Origin: Sedimentisphaerales bacterium
GTDB lineage: Bacteria > Planctomycetota > Phycisphaerae > Sedimentisphaerales > Anaerohalosphaeraceae
DNA length: 32,474 nucleotides
Direction: 5' to 3'
Assembly (NCBI GenBank): GCA_028282905.1
Contig: JANQGW010000156.1
Coordinates: 1-32,474, forward strand
In this document: piece after piece, positions 7,896-15,663 of the stretch
Position numbering within the stretch: the first letter of the stretch is position 1
Layout: each line of letters starts with the position of its first letter
Translations under genes and position numbers: made by a program
Notes under the pieces: generated by a model
The model's input: the letters and a program-made list of their open reading frames with translations, nothing else
The model's database searches: none
What the model was told of the DNA's origin: nothing

Positions 7896-9452
7896 TCATT
7901 CCGTGACTTCCGTGGTTGACTCCTGGACAGCCTGCTGTTCGGTCAGTCCCAGGACCACCGGATTGATGCGCAGTTTGATATCGTCCTTGGTAAACGCCTC
8001 ACCATCCGGCCCCGGCGAATACACCAGCCCCTTTTCAACATCAACAACATATTCATCCCCATAGGCCCGCGCAGCAAGCGAACCGTCCCGCCCCAACCGC
8101 CGAGCCAGCACCCACTGAAGCATATCATCATAAATAAAGACCTTTTCTTTGATCTCAAAAAGTTTTCCGATCGCAGGCATGCAAACTTTCATCTTAATCG
8201 AGCCATACGGGTTATACAATGAGTAGGAATCATATAGCTTATCTAAGACATCTTCTTCGAGAAGCGGAACTTTGGGCCAGGCTGGTTTACCCCAGGGCCA
8301 AACAGAGATTGGGCTAAACTCGACAGGAATTTCATCTTTATCTATCAATATCCAATTTTGACAAATGCCGTGATAGTAACGGTTTATTGAATTTGGCTTA
8401 TACAGAGGGAACGGTTTAATCTCTATCTCTTCGTGTATCCCGTTTTTAAAGAACAGATATTCATGAATAAAACAGTTTCTCATACTCAACTGTTCAGTGG
8501 TTAGAGACTTGAAATGTGATTGCAAAATCAATAATGCTTCAGAAGAAGTATCGGGATAATTGATAATCGTGTTCGCATGTGTCAGATTCATAGCAATGCA
8601 GCCATAGCAAACTAATTTTGAAATTATTGGCCGTGTAAAAACAACATGCTTTCGTATGAGAGTATCAAATTCAACCAATTGTTCACAAGCTTCTATGTCA
8701 TTACCATTGCCCAATAACACATATGAGTACAATCGATTGATTTTAAATAATCGTTTTAGATCATATGAATAGGGGGTATGCTCGCCAATTTCTATATCAA
8801 CATCCGCAAAATCCGCAATTTCACTATAGGTATTCAGTTTTTCAAGAACGAAACGTCCCTTGGCGGCTTTCTCCCATAATTGCTGGATACTCTCGGAATG
8901 CCTGCGAAGATAGGCAAGCCGCAATTCTGTATTTTCAATCTCACTAACGCCGTCAAAAATTTTCTCAAGCAGTTGAACTTCTTTCCGGTCTAAGCCGATT
9001 GCAGGCGCTCCATCAGGGCTGTCATCTTCGCCATTGAGTTGGCAGAGAATCGCATAAGTCTCCTCGTTTTCCGGTCGGACCTGATTGAAATCGGCCTCGG
9101 TGAATTCGTTGGGGACTGGGCCGGCGTCTTGGGACCAGACGGCGTAGCCTGCGGCGATTAAAATCGGGATGGACAAAAAAGGGATGAGAATGCCGGCCAT
9201 GGCGAGGCGCTCTCCGGTGAGTTTGCCGCGGCTTTTTCGGATATGACGCAGGGAAAGTATGCTGATGATTAACACCGGAATCAGCGGCAGGTACAGGGTA
9301 AAGACACACAGAATACCCAGCACCAGCGACAAAATCGCCAGTCGGCTGGTTCTCGGTTTAAAATCGGCCGGGTCTTCGGAAAAATCCCAGCCGCAGGTAA
9401 AGCACTGCTCGACCGTCGCCTCAAAATCACTGCCGCATCGCGGACATCGCAT
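7896..9452 (-). CDS. Zinc-ribbon/DUF4190-type membrane protein with a large C-terminal domain
   Basis: A 518-residue protein. It starts with a CxxC-x10-CxxC zinc ribbon (Cys3, 6, 17, 20), then two hydrophobic helices in the pattern of DUF4190 (LAILSLVLGILCVFTLYLPL and, after a basic loop RHIRKSRGKLTGERLAM, a second helix). The long remainder has no family I recognise. Its end, SPGPDGEAFTKDDIKL, resembles the Ca-binding type loop of GspG-like pseudopilins. ATG at 9452 is supported by GAGGAG seven bases upstream. Two genes further along the minus strand share the same N-terminal anchor. Confidence 0.75.
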   Translation of the reverse strand: MRCPRCGSDFEATVEQCFTCGWDFSEDPADFKPRTSRLAILSLVLGILCVFTLYLPLIPVLIISILSLRHIRKSRGKLTGERLAMAGILIPFLSIPILIAAGYAVWSQDAGPVPNEFTEADFNQVRPENEETYAILCQLNGEDDSPDGAPAIGLDRKEVQLLEKIFDGVSEIENTELRLAYLRRHSESIQQLWEKAAKGRFVLEKLNTYSEIADFADVDIEIGEHTPYSYDLKRLFKINRLYSYVLLGNGNDIEACEQLVEFDTLIRKHVVFTRPIISKLVCYGCIAMNLTHANTIINYPDTSSEALLILQSHFKSLTTEQLSMRNCFIHEYLFFKNGIHEEIEIKPFPLYKPNSINRYYHGICQNWILIDKDEIPVEFSPISVWPWGKPAWPKVPLLEEDVLDKLYDSYSLYNPYGSIKMKVCMPAIGKLFEIKEKVFIYDDMLQWVLARRLGRDGSLAARAYGDEYVVDVEKGLVYSPGPDGEAFTKDDIKLRINPVVLGLTEQQAVQESTTEVTE

Positions 9453-9837
9453 ATGCAAACTCCTCAATCAAAGAAATATCGCCAACACCTCTTTAAACGC
9501 TCACCGGGATCGGCTGTTGCATCATTTTTGTTTTTGACGCTGATTTACACTGATTATTTTTAGACGGGATGAACAGGATTTACAAGAAATAATTAATAAT
9601 GGAATTTTCCTATTTAAACAGATTCCTCACATGCGTTCGGAATGACGGTTTTCAGCCATGATTATTTTTTGTGTCTTTTTCGGCGTCTTCGGTATCCTCG
9701 GTGGTTTATTTAGCTACAAATTAGCACCAATTTTCAGCAATTTCTTTTGACACAGATTGACACTGATTTACACTGACAGGTAGAGTCTATTGACATAAAG
9801 CATCAGCGTGCTGTATCGAATTAAAAAAGACAAACCA
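9453..9837. other. 385-bp gene-free stretch made largely of dispersed repeats
   Basis: No credible gene is seen. From left to right it contains a GACGCTGATTTACACTGATT unit (9536-9556), the left ~107-bp direct repeat (9551-9657), a GTGTCTTTTTCGGCGTCTTC unit with CCTCGGTGGTTTATTTAG (9671-9716, found inverted at 11662-11700), and a GACACAGATTGACACTGATT unit (9749-9780). It separates the divergent zinc-ribbon gene and SDR gene, so their promoters must lie here, but none is obvious. Confidence 0.7.
9551..9657 (+). repeat. Left direct repeat flanking the SDR gene
   Basis: Starts TGATTATTTTTAGACGGGAT and ends GGAATGACGGTTTTCAGCC. It matches 10564-10669 over its full length at roughly 85-90% by eye. 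It combines two separable units: TAGACGGGAT-CAGGATT and ATTCCTCAC-CGTTCGGAATGACGG. Confidence 0.85.
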
Positions 9838-10563
9838 ATGAAATCATTGCAGGATCATATTGCGTTAGTGACCGGGGCCAACCGGGGGATTGGGCGAACG
9901 GTGGCGCTTGCCTTGGCCGAAGAAGGCGCGCATATTATTGCTGCCGCACGGGATGTTGAGGCACTCAATACCGTCGTCAGCGAGATCGAACAGGCCGGCG
10001 GTAAGGCGACGGCCATCCCGTTTGACCTGGCGGATGAATCAACGATAGACGGATTGGTTGAGCAGGTCAAAACGCACTTCGGGCGTCTTGACAGCCTGGT
10101 CAACAACGCGGGCCTGACCCATTCAGCGCTGATGGAGGAGACGACGACGGCTGATTTCGATCGGATCATGGCGGTTAATACCCGCGGGCCATACCTGCTG
10201 ACGCGAGAGTGCCTGGGTCTGCTGCAAAAATCGCCGCAGGCAACGATTGTCAATATCGCCTCGGTCGTCGGCGTCAAGGGCTACCCAATGCAAAGTGCCT
10301 ATACCGCCAGCAAGCACGCCCTTCGCGGCTGGTCCATCGCACTCGCTGAGGAGCTGCGCGAAACCGCCGTCCGTGTTCATGTGCTGTGCCCCGGCGGCGT
10401 GGATACCGAGATGGTCAGCCGGGTCCGGCCGGATATTCCCAAAGAAAGCCTGATCAAGCCCGAGGAGATCGCCGAACTGGTCACGTACTGCATCACGCAC
10501 AAGGGCAATGCCGTCGTGGATGAGTTTCGCATCCGCCGGGCAGACTCGGGACCGTGGTTTTGA
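9838..10563 (+). CDS. Short-chain dehydrogenase/reductase (FabG-like)
   Basis: A 241-residue NAD(P)H-dependent oxidoreductase of the classical SDR family. It shows the cofactor loop TGANRGIG, the NNAG motif, the catalytic Ser in NIASVVGVKG and the active-site YTASK. The closest general type is 3-oxoacyl-ACP reductase, but substrate cannot be assigned from motifs. ATG at 9838 begins MKSLQDHIALVTGA; a GTG 30 bases upstream is possible. No clear ribosome-binding box precedes it, only an A-rich stretch. It is the only plus-strand gene between 1 and 13800 and is bracketed by direct repeats, which suggests insertion or shuffling. Confidence 0.9.
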   Translation: MKSLQDHIALVTGANRGIGRTVALALAEEGAHIIAAARDVEALNTVVSEIEQAGGKATAIPFDLADESTIDGLVEQVKTHFGRLDSLVNNAGLTHSALMEETTTADFDRIMAVNTRGPYLLTRECLGLLQKSPQATIVNIASVVGVKGYPMQSAYTASKHALRGWSIALAEELRETAVRVHVLCPGGVDTEMVSRVRPDIPKESLIKPEEIAELVTYCITHKGNAVVDEFRIRRADSGPWF

Positions 10564-10669
10564 TGATTATTTTTAGACGGGATTGACAGGATTCACAAGA
10601 TATACAAAAATGGAATTTTCCTGATTAAATAGATTCCTCACGTTCGTTCGGAATGACGGTTTTTCGGCC
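10564..10669 (+). repeat. Right direct repeat flanking the SDR gene
   Basis: Starts directly after the SDR stop codon with TGATTATTTTTAGACGGGAT and ends GGAATGACGGTTTTTCGGCC. It is the same orientation and order of units as 9551-9657. Confidence 0.85.
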
Positions 10670-10708
10670 TGTCGGGCCGAACCCAATAGGCGAAGGCCGA
10701 TGGTTAAT

Positions 10709-11608
10709 TTAATCTGCCAACTCTGCGGTTTCTTCATCGGTCCACTGCAGGTCGTCGATGTCTTCTTCGGCGACGAACTCGATATGGCCATCGACGAAGG
10801 CGACGTTGCAGCCGGGGCTGTCGTTTCGGTTGTGAGCGTTGACTAAGACGTCTTCCGGGCCGCCGAGTTGGTTGAAGCGGTCTTTATAGACCTTCGCGTT
10901 TTCATCATAGGCAATGCCAAATTCATCCAAAAACTCATCATGATGTCGCCGCTCGGTAATTGAACCTGTCCTTGGCCCGGCTTCAACACCCAGATCCGTC
11001 TCGAAAAACAACACCATATTTGGCGGCAGGTCCGACAATTTTTTACCCACGGCGTGTTTGTTCATCGCATAACAGCTTTCGCCTTCAACCGCATCAGAAT
11101 CCTGGCAAACAAACGAGTACGGCGACACATCAGCCTCTTCGATCAGCAGGTCACACCAATTTTCAGTCGGCAACTGGTCATCATAATCATACGTATAAAC
11201 CTGCATCGCAACGGACAATCCCTGTAAATTGGAACTGCATACAATGCTCTGAGCAATTCCTTTTACCTGAACCGTTGCGGGCATTATCGCTGCGAACATC
11301 AATAACGGGATAGGCAAAAGAAACAACAACCCAATCGGCACACCCAATCCCGCCAGTGCCAGACCGGTGCCCTTGAGGCCGTTCTTTTTATCGCTGATTT
11401 TGACAAGGGCCATGACGCCGCAGACGATCGCCGGAATCGCCAGCAGCGGCCACAATACCAGCGTCAGGCACAACAGCCCCATCGTCAGTGATGCCTTTGC
11501 TAATCGGCTGGTCGTCAATCCGGCTGAAACATCCCACATCGCCGCCCCGCAACCGACACACGCGGTCGCGTCGTCGGCATTCTGAAAACCGCATTTTTGA
11601 CAATACAT
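10709..11608 (-). CDS. Zinc-ribbon/DUF4190 membrane protein with pseudopilin-like C-terminal domain
   Basis: A 299-residue protein with a zinc ribbon (Cys3, 6, 17, 20), two membrane helices and a C-terminal domain. That domain starts VCSSNLQGLSVAMQVYTYDY and ends CNVAFVDGHIEFV. These two pieces correspond to the head domain of planctomycete prepilin-type H-X9-DG (DUF1559-like) proteins, but here the usual N-terminal prepilin methylation helix is absent and is replaced by the zinc-ribbon anchor. ATG at 11608 has GGGAGG five bases upstream. Open codons upstream of it consist of repeat sequence. It is a close paralogue of the next gene, with 133 bases between them. Confidence 0.8.
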   Translation of the reverse strand: MYCQKCGFQNADDATACVGCGAAMWDVSAGLTTSRLAKASLTMGLLCLTLVLWPLLAIPAIVCGVMALVKISDKKNGLKGTGLALAGLGVPIGLLFLLPIPLLMFAAIMPATVQVKGIAQSIVCSSNLQGLSVAMQVYTYDYDDQLPTENWCDLLIEEADVSPYSFVCQDSDAVEGESCYAMNKHAVGKKLSDLPPNMVLFFETDLGVEAGPRTGSITERRHHDEFLDEFGIAYDENAKVYKDRFNQLGGPEDVLVNAHNRNDSPGCNVAFVDGHIEFVAEEDIDDLQWTDEETAELAD

Positions 11609-11661
11609 TGCTGCCTCCCGTAAAATGTTAAAAAACAAAATTGTATAAACGCAGGGTGAAT

Positions 11662-11733
11662 AATAAACCACCGAGGACGCCGAGGACTCTGAAAACACAA
11701 ATCTTGTAAATCCCGTAAATCCTGTCTGAAAAA
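11662..11733. repeat. ACCACCGAGGACGCCGAGGA and inverted CCTGT/ACGGG repeats
   Basis: AATAAACCACCGAGGACGCC (from 11662) is the inverse of the unit at 9671-9716. It is followed by AAATCTTGTAAATCCCGTAA and ATCCTGTCTGAAAAAT, the inverse of the TAGACGGGAT-type unit. The block lies between the two zinc-ribbon paralogues. Confidence 0.7.
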
Positions 11734-11741
11734 TCGTGGTT

Positions 11742-12650
11742 TTATTCAATTGTCCAGATCAGATCGTCGAGACGGTCTTCGGTGACAAATTCGATATGGC
11801 CGTCGGCAAAGGCGATATTGCAGCCCAATTGGCCATGCTGATCGTGCCGCAATGCGACGTCATCCCGGCCGCCAACTTGGTTAAAACAGTCCCTGTAAAC
11901 CATCGTATTGCGATTATTATAAATTCGCCTTGTGCTTTCATTTTGATAGTTGAGGTTGTTGAATAGAAATTCATAATGCCGTCGTTCGCTAATCGGACTA
12001 CTCCTCGGCCCGGTCTCAAAACCCAAATCCGTTTCGAAAAATAGCACCATATTTGGGGAAAGCTCGGTTTGCTTTTTCCCAGCGACATGTTTATTCAACG
12101 CATAGCAGCATTCACCTTCGATTGCATCCGATCCCGGACAGATAAAGGATTTCGGCGACACGTCTGCCTCTTCAATCAGAAAATCGCACCAGTGCTCCGT
12201 AGGCAATTGGTCATTGTAATCATTAGCATAAACCCTCATCGCAATGGACAAACCTTTTAGATTTACCGCACAGACCTCTCGTTCAGCCATGCCCTTCACT
12301 TTACTTAACGCCGGCATCAAAATCGCCATCAGCATCGGTAGAATCAGAAACAATGTCACAATCGGCACTGCGATCCCAGCAATGGCGAATCCGTTGCCTT
12401 TGAGTCTGCCCTGGCTTTTACTGATTTTGACCAAAGCTATAATCGCGCAGATAATCGCGGGGATGGCCGTGAAAATATTGCAAAATATCGACAAAATCCC
12501 CAATACGAGTGACGTAGTGGCCAGTCCGCAGGTTTGAGGCTCAGTCAGACCGGTTGGGGGCGTCACAGGCGTCTGGCCTATAGCAGTCCCGCAACTTGCG
12601 CACATTGCCGCATCTTCGGTATTCTGTAAACCGCATTTTGGACAATACAT
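11742..12650 (-). CDS. Zinc-ribbon/DUF4190 membrane protein with pseudopilin-like C-terminal domain (paralogue)
   Basis: A 302-residue paralogue of the preceding protein with the same order: zinc ribbon (Cys3, 6, 17, 20), two helices with the basic loop KISKSQGRLKGNGFAIAG, then a head domain. The segment MPALSKVKGMAEREVCAVNL followed by KGLSIAMRVYANDYNDQLPT is very like the region just after the helix in prepilin-type proteins. The domain also has the CYALNKHVAGKK block and ends CNIAFADGHIEFV. The start at 12650 has GGAGG five bases upstream. The head probably sits outside the membrane with the ribbon on the other side; topology was not computed. Confidence 0.82.
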   Translation of the reverse strand: MYCPKCGLQNTEDAAMCASCGTAIGQTPVTPPTGLTEPQTCGLATTSLVLGILSIFCNIFTAIPAIICAIIALVKISKSQGRLKGNGFAIAGIAVPIVTLFLILPMLMAILMPALSKVKGMAEREVCAVNLKGLSIAMRVYANDYNDQLPTEHWCDFLIEEADVSPKSFICPGSDAIEGECCYALNKHVAGKKQTELSPNMVLFFETDLGFETGPRSSPISERRHYEFLFNNLNYQNESTRRIYNNRNTMVYRDCFNQVGGRDDVALRHDQHGQLGCNIAFADGHIEFVTEDRLDDLIWTIE

Positions 12651-12676
12651 GGCTTCCTCCTTTGAAAAATGTTTTT

Positions 12677-12761
12677 CTGTCACCCCTTTGGGGCTTTTTT
12701 TCTTTATGCTCACTCTCGGGAGGCTTACGCCTCCGGCTACGATACTGTCACCCCTTCGGGG
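12677..12761. repeat. Cluster of three short palindromes (REP-like)
   Basis: CTGTCACCCCTTTGGGG (12677-12693) and CTGTCACCCCTTCGGGG (12745-12761) are near-identical hairpin units. Between them GGAGGC-ttac-GCCTCC (12719-12734) forms a perfect 6-bp hairpin. The first unit is followed by a T run on the plus strand, but no plus-strand gene ends here. Confidence 0.75.
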
Positions 12762-12769
12762 TTATCCTG

Positions 12770-13312
12770 TTAGTATTCGATGCCCTTGCGGGCGACGATT
12801 CCGTTGTCGTAGGGGTGTTTGATCAGGCGCATTTCGGTGACGAGGTCGGCCAGTTCGATCAGGTCGTCGCTGGCGCCGCGGCCGGTCATGACCAGCTCAA
12901 CTTTCGGGTCGCGGTGGGCGATCAAGGCCTTGATGTCCTCCAGTAATGCCAATCCCTGATTGATACAGAAAACAATCTCATCCAGCACAATCAGGTCGTA
13001 GTATTTCTCATGGGCGGCCGTCTCAATTTCCTGCATGGCATCGTGAATCGACGCGCGGACGCGGGCCAGTTCCTCGTCATCGTGCATCGCCTTGAACATA
13101 TCCCACGGCTCATCCAGGCAGCGTACCGTCACGCCCTCGCAATAGGTGGTCATAAAGCCGCGTTCACCCAGCTCCAAGTCCGGCGGCTTAAGGAATTGAA
13201 AAATCAGTACTTTGGCGCCGTGGCCGGTGGCCCGCAGGGCCAGTCCAAAGGCCGCGGTCGTTTTGCCCTTGCCGTCTCCGGTATAAATTTGTACGAGTCC
13301 TTTCTCTAACAT
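12770..13312 (-). CDS. cobO: Cob(I)alamin/cobyrinic acid a,c-diamide adenosyltransferase
   Basis: Adds the adenosyl group to the cobalt of corrinoids to make coenzyme B12. The 180-residue protein matches the CobO/BtuR family along its length: P-loop GDGKGKT at 12-18, then TTAAFGLALRATGHG, QFLKP, the DLIVLDEI Walker B region and the late VMTGRGA motif, ending VTEMRLIKHPYDNGI. ATG at 13312 matches the family start best; an in-frame TTG 36 bases upstream cannot be excluded, and neither has a good ribosome-binding box. No other cobalamin gene is visible, so it may serve B12 salvage. Confidence 0.92.
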   Translation of the reverse strand: MLEKGLVQIYTGDGKGKTTAAFGLALRATGHGAKVLIFQFLKPPDLELGERGFMTTYCEGVTVRCLDEPWDMFKAMHDDEELARVRASIHDAMQEIETAAHEKYYDLIVLDEIVFCINQGLALLEDIKALIAHRDPKVELVMTGRGASDDLIELADLVTEMRLIKHPYDNGIVARKGIEY

Positions 13313-13351
13313 GGATGCTATCGTAACCGCGGGCGGGTGATTATACAAATA

Positions 13352-13393
13352 AAAAAAGCCCGGCCGCAGCGTTTACTGCGAATGGGCTTTTTA
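13352..13393 (-). terminator. Intrinsic terminator of the PilZ gene
   Basis: Outer pairing AAAAAAGCCC (13352-13361) with GGGCTTTTTA (13384-13393) and an inner 5-bp stem CGCAG/CTGCG (13365-13369 with 13376-13380). On the minus strand it ends in a run of seven T. It lies 36 bases after the PilZ stop and just upstream of cobO. Confidence 0.8.
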
Positions 13394-13428
13394 GTTACTT
13401 GTAAGAAACAGACAGGTGTTACATTTGA

Positions 13429-13791
13429 CTACACGCAGAAGACTTCCTGTTCTTCTGTGTTGGCCGGCTGGAAGCTCAGCGGCTCGGAAAACTGTACCGC
13501 CACGCGTCTGACATACGGACCCAACTCGTCGATCCGGCAAATTTCACCTTCACGGATGATGTTGGTCAAGTCGAAGGTCTCTTCGTCCTCGTACCGGGGC
13601 ACGCTGAACCGCGCGGTAATGCGGTCGCCGTCGGCGGGACAATTATCCGCGTAGCATGTAAAGGCCGCACCGCCGCTGGAAATGTCCACCATCTGTCCCT
13701 GGGTGAGGATGTCGTCGAAGTCTTCGGCGAACCAGATGGGCCAACTATAACGTAATCTCTTCTCTCGTCTGCGTTCCATAATCGAATCCAT
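13429..13791 (-). CDS. PilZ-domain protein, putative c-di-GMP receptor
   Basis: A 120-residue single-domain protein. The two c-di-GMP-binding motifs of PilZ are visible: the arginine-rich RRREKRLR near the N-terminus and DISSGGA about 35 residues later. The rest alternates as expected for the PilZ barrel, ending RRVAVQFSEPLSF. ATG at 13791 is chosen because GGAGA lies seven bases upstream. No partner gene is adjacent, so the controlled process (motility, secretion or matrix) is unknown. Confidence 0.85.
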   Translation of the reverse strand: MDSIMERRREKRLRYSWPIWFAEDFDDILTQGQMVDISSGGAAFTCYADNCPADGDRITARFSVPRYEDEETFDLTNIIREGEICRIDELGPYVRRVAVQFSEPLSFQPANTEEQEVFCV

Positions 13792-14145
13792 TGCACTATC
13801 TCCAAAATCCTGAATTTTCAGCAAATCACCTGATTTACAAACCGTGCTTCGTCAGGCGGGGTGGGCGACTTAATCAAAAAATCGATAAAATCGGCCCTGC
13901 CGCGATTGAAAAACGCAATATGCGTCTCTGCGGCGTCGCTTTTGAGGGCTGTGACTTTTATGGGATGCTTTCGGAAACGGGGGATATTTTGCGGCTTGTC
14001 CGATAATATTTTCAGGACATTTTCACATTTCATGCGGGAAAACGCTTGCGACCGGTTGATTCCGATGGATAATACGGCAACAAAATGAATATCGCCGTTG
14101 AAACACAAGCTGAACTCATACGATTGTAAGGAACTAACCGGCCGT
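13792..14145. other. 354-bp stretch between the PilZ and MFS genes
   Basis: The divergent promoters of the PilZ and MFS genes must lie here, but I see no convincing pair of promoter hexamers. A minus-strand frame ending at 13818 is open through most of it and is listed separately with low confidence. No repeats of the families seen elsewhere are present. Confidence 0.4.
13818..14033 (-). CDS. Possible small hypothetical protein or gene remnant
   Basis: A 71-residue frame from ATG 14033 (MKCENVLKILSDKPQNIP) to a stop 27 bases before the PilZ start. The residues look protein-like (ALKSDAAETHIAFFNRGRAD) and the same frame stays open further upstream into the MFS 5' end. No ribosome-binding box is seen at 14033. 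It may be the 3' remnant of a longer gene lost when the MFS gene arrived, a real gene in the PilZ operon, or chance. Confidence 0.3.
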   Translation of the reverse strand: MKCENVLKILSDKPQNIPRFRKHPIKVTALKSDAAETHIAFFNRGRADFIDFLIKSPTPPDEARFVNQVIC

Positions 14146-15396
14146 ATGTTACCCAAAAGCAGCAATGACAAGAACATAAACTTCCGACAGGGCGCAGGGC
14201 CGCTGTTTGCGGCATCCTTTCTGTTCAGCGGTGCCCATAACGGTGTCTTCACGCTCGCCCTGCCGTTTGTGATCGTGCTTATCGGGGGCAGTGATAAAGA
14301 TCTCGGCCTCTGCTACGGTCTCGGCACGATTGCCTATGTAATTTCCTGTCTGACCGCAGGCAGACACCTCGACCGATTCAATCCTAAACGGTTGCTTCAA
14401 GTCAGTTCGGCCCTGATTACTCTGGCCATGGTAGCGGTTACCCTCGTCACCCACCTGGCCGCCAATGACTCTCTGTCACTTTTCCCAATTATCATGGTCA
14501 CGGTCTTCAATGCCATTCTTTCCCTGCTGCTGACGCTGTATTGGCCGCCGATGATGGGCTGGCTGTCGCGCGGACACGAAGGCCCGGCCCTTTCACGCCG
14601 GATGAGCCGGTTCAATTTGTGCTGGTCATCGGCCCAGGCGATCTGCCCATTTGCGGCTGGGTTTATTCTCAGGCATAGTCCGATTTTAGCGGTTCTGACC
14701 GCAGCCGTTTTGTCAGCGATAGCTTTTCTCTGTGTCTCAATTGCCGCATCTCCGCGGATTGCGTCGGGATCTAAAAAGCAAACCAGCCCGCGACTGCCTG
14801 AGCCGGCAACCATGCTGCATCCTTCCAACGCGGCGTTTTGCACAATGACCCGGTCGGCACTATTCGTGTCCTGCGTTGTTTTGGGACTGATGCGCACCCA
14901 GTTTGCCCTGCTGTTTACCGACACGCTAGGCTACTCGAAAGCCCTGTTCGGTATCCTGACCGGTTTGCTGTGCCTGTCCGCTGTGGCGGGCTTTTTCGTC
15001 ACCGGCAAAACCCACCGGTGGCACCATCGGCTTTTGCCCTTTGCGGCCGCCCAGGTGATCACCGCTGTTGGGCTTATCCTGATTCTCGGCTGCCGTTCTT
15101 TGACAGCACTTTGCATCGCAATGGTCCTGATCGGCGTCGGACAGAGTTTTATCTACGCCTCCCATCAGTATTACGCCGTTTCCGGTCAGAAAGACCGATC
15201 CAAACCGATGGCAGTTCATGAGATCCTCATTTCCGCCGGGTACGCTTGCGGCGCCATCGGCGGCGGCTATCTGGCCGAATATTTTAACCGGTTCACTCCT
15301 TACCAGTTTGCCCTTGCGGCGGTTTCGGCAGCGTTGCTGGCACAAGCGGTTATTTTCGGCCTGTACAAGAAGTCCGCTGCTCGTCGATCCGCATAA
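14146..15396 (+). CDS. MFS transporter
   Basis: A 416-residue integral membrane protein of the major facilitator type, with about 12 hydrophobic segments in two halves. The stretch GRHLDRFNPKRLL between the second and third helices fits the A-type loop motif of MFS proteins. The C-terminal half includes YSKALFGILTGLLCLSAVAG and the VLIGVGQSFIYASHQYYAV segment. The substrate is not recognisable. ATG 14146 is preferred; AAGGA lies about 12 bases upstream, which is long, and an in-frame TTG at 14098 remains possible. It appears to be transcribed alone. Confidence 0.82.
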   Translation: MLPKSSNDKNINFRQGAGPLFAASFLFSGAHNGVFTLALPFVIVLIGGSDKDLGLCYGLGTIAYVISCLTAGRHLDRFNPKRLLQVSSALITLAMVAVTLVTHLAANDSLSLFPIIMVTVFNAILSLLLTLYWPPMMGWLSRGHEGPALSRRMSRFNLCWSSAQAICPFAAGFILRHSPILAVLTAAVLSAIAFLCVSIAASPRIASGSKKQTSPRLPEPATMLHPSNAAFCTMTRSALFVSCVVLGLMRTQFALLFTDTLGYSKALFGILTGLLCLSAVAGFFVTGKTHRWHHRLLPFAAAQVITAVGLILILGCRSLTALCIAMVLIGVGQSFIYASHQYYAVSGQKDRSKPMAVHEILISAGYACGAIGGGYLAEYFNRFTPYQFALAAVSAALLAQAVIFGLYKKSAARRSA

Positions 15397-15428
15397 AAGC
15401 GACATCTCCTTAACTGAAAAACACCTGA

Positions 15429-15452
15429 AATCCCAGGGATTCGGGTTTTTTC
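15429..15452 (+). terminator. Weak terminator-like hairpin after the MFS gene
   Basis: AATCC (15429-15433) and GGATT (15437-15441) form a short stem with a 3-nt loop, followed by CGGG and TTTTTT. It lies 33 bases past the MFS stop. The short stem makes this a marginal call. Confidence 0.4.
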
Positions 15453-15663
15453 CAACTAAAGCCGTGAAATTAGTGCAATATTTGTTAGCATGACCGGCGT
15501 ATACGGGGTAGATGCGGTATTTTTTGGGAACTGGTGCCCTTTTCAGGCCATAACGGCAGAAAAGTATCTTGAACGGCATTTTAAAGCCCGAATTCCCCGC
15601 CAGATAGCGACCCCATTAGAAGTGCTTTAACCATTACACTATATAAATTGAGGATTCAGCATT

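Noticed and set aside
10670..10690. Hairpin TCGGCC/GGCCGA as terminator of the SDR or the zinc-ribbon gene
   Set aside because: No T tract follows the stem in either direction.
12683..12701. Plus-strand intrinsic terminator (CCCC-ttt-GGGG with T run)
   Set aside because: Both flanking genes are on the minus strand, and the unit recurs without the T run at 12745, so it is better described as a repeat.
15580..15650. tRNA-like sequence on the minus strand (AGTGTAATGGTTAAAGCAC)
   Set aside because: The D-arm-like part is suggestive, but no T-arm with TTCRA loop or acceptor pairing can be found at the right distance.
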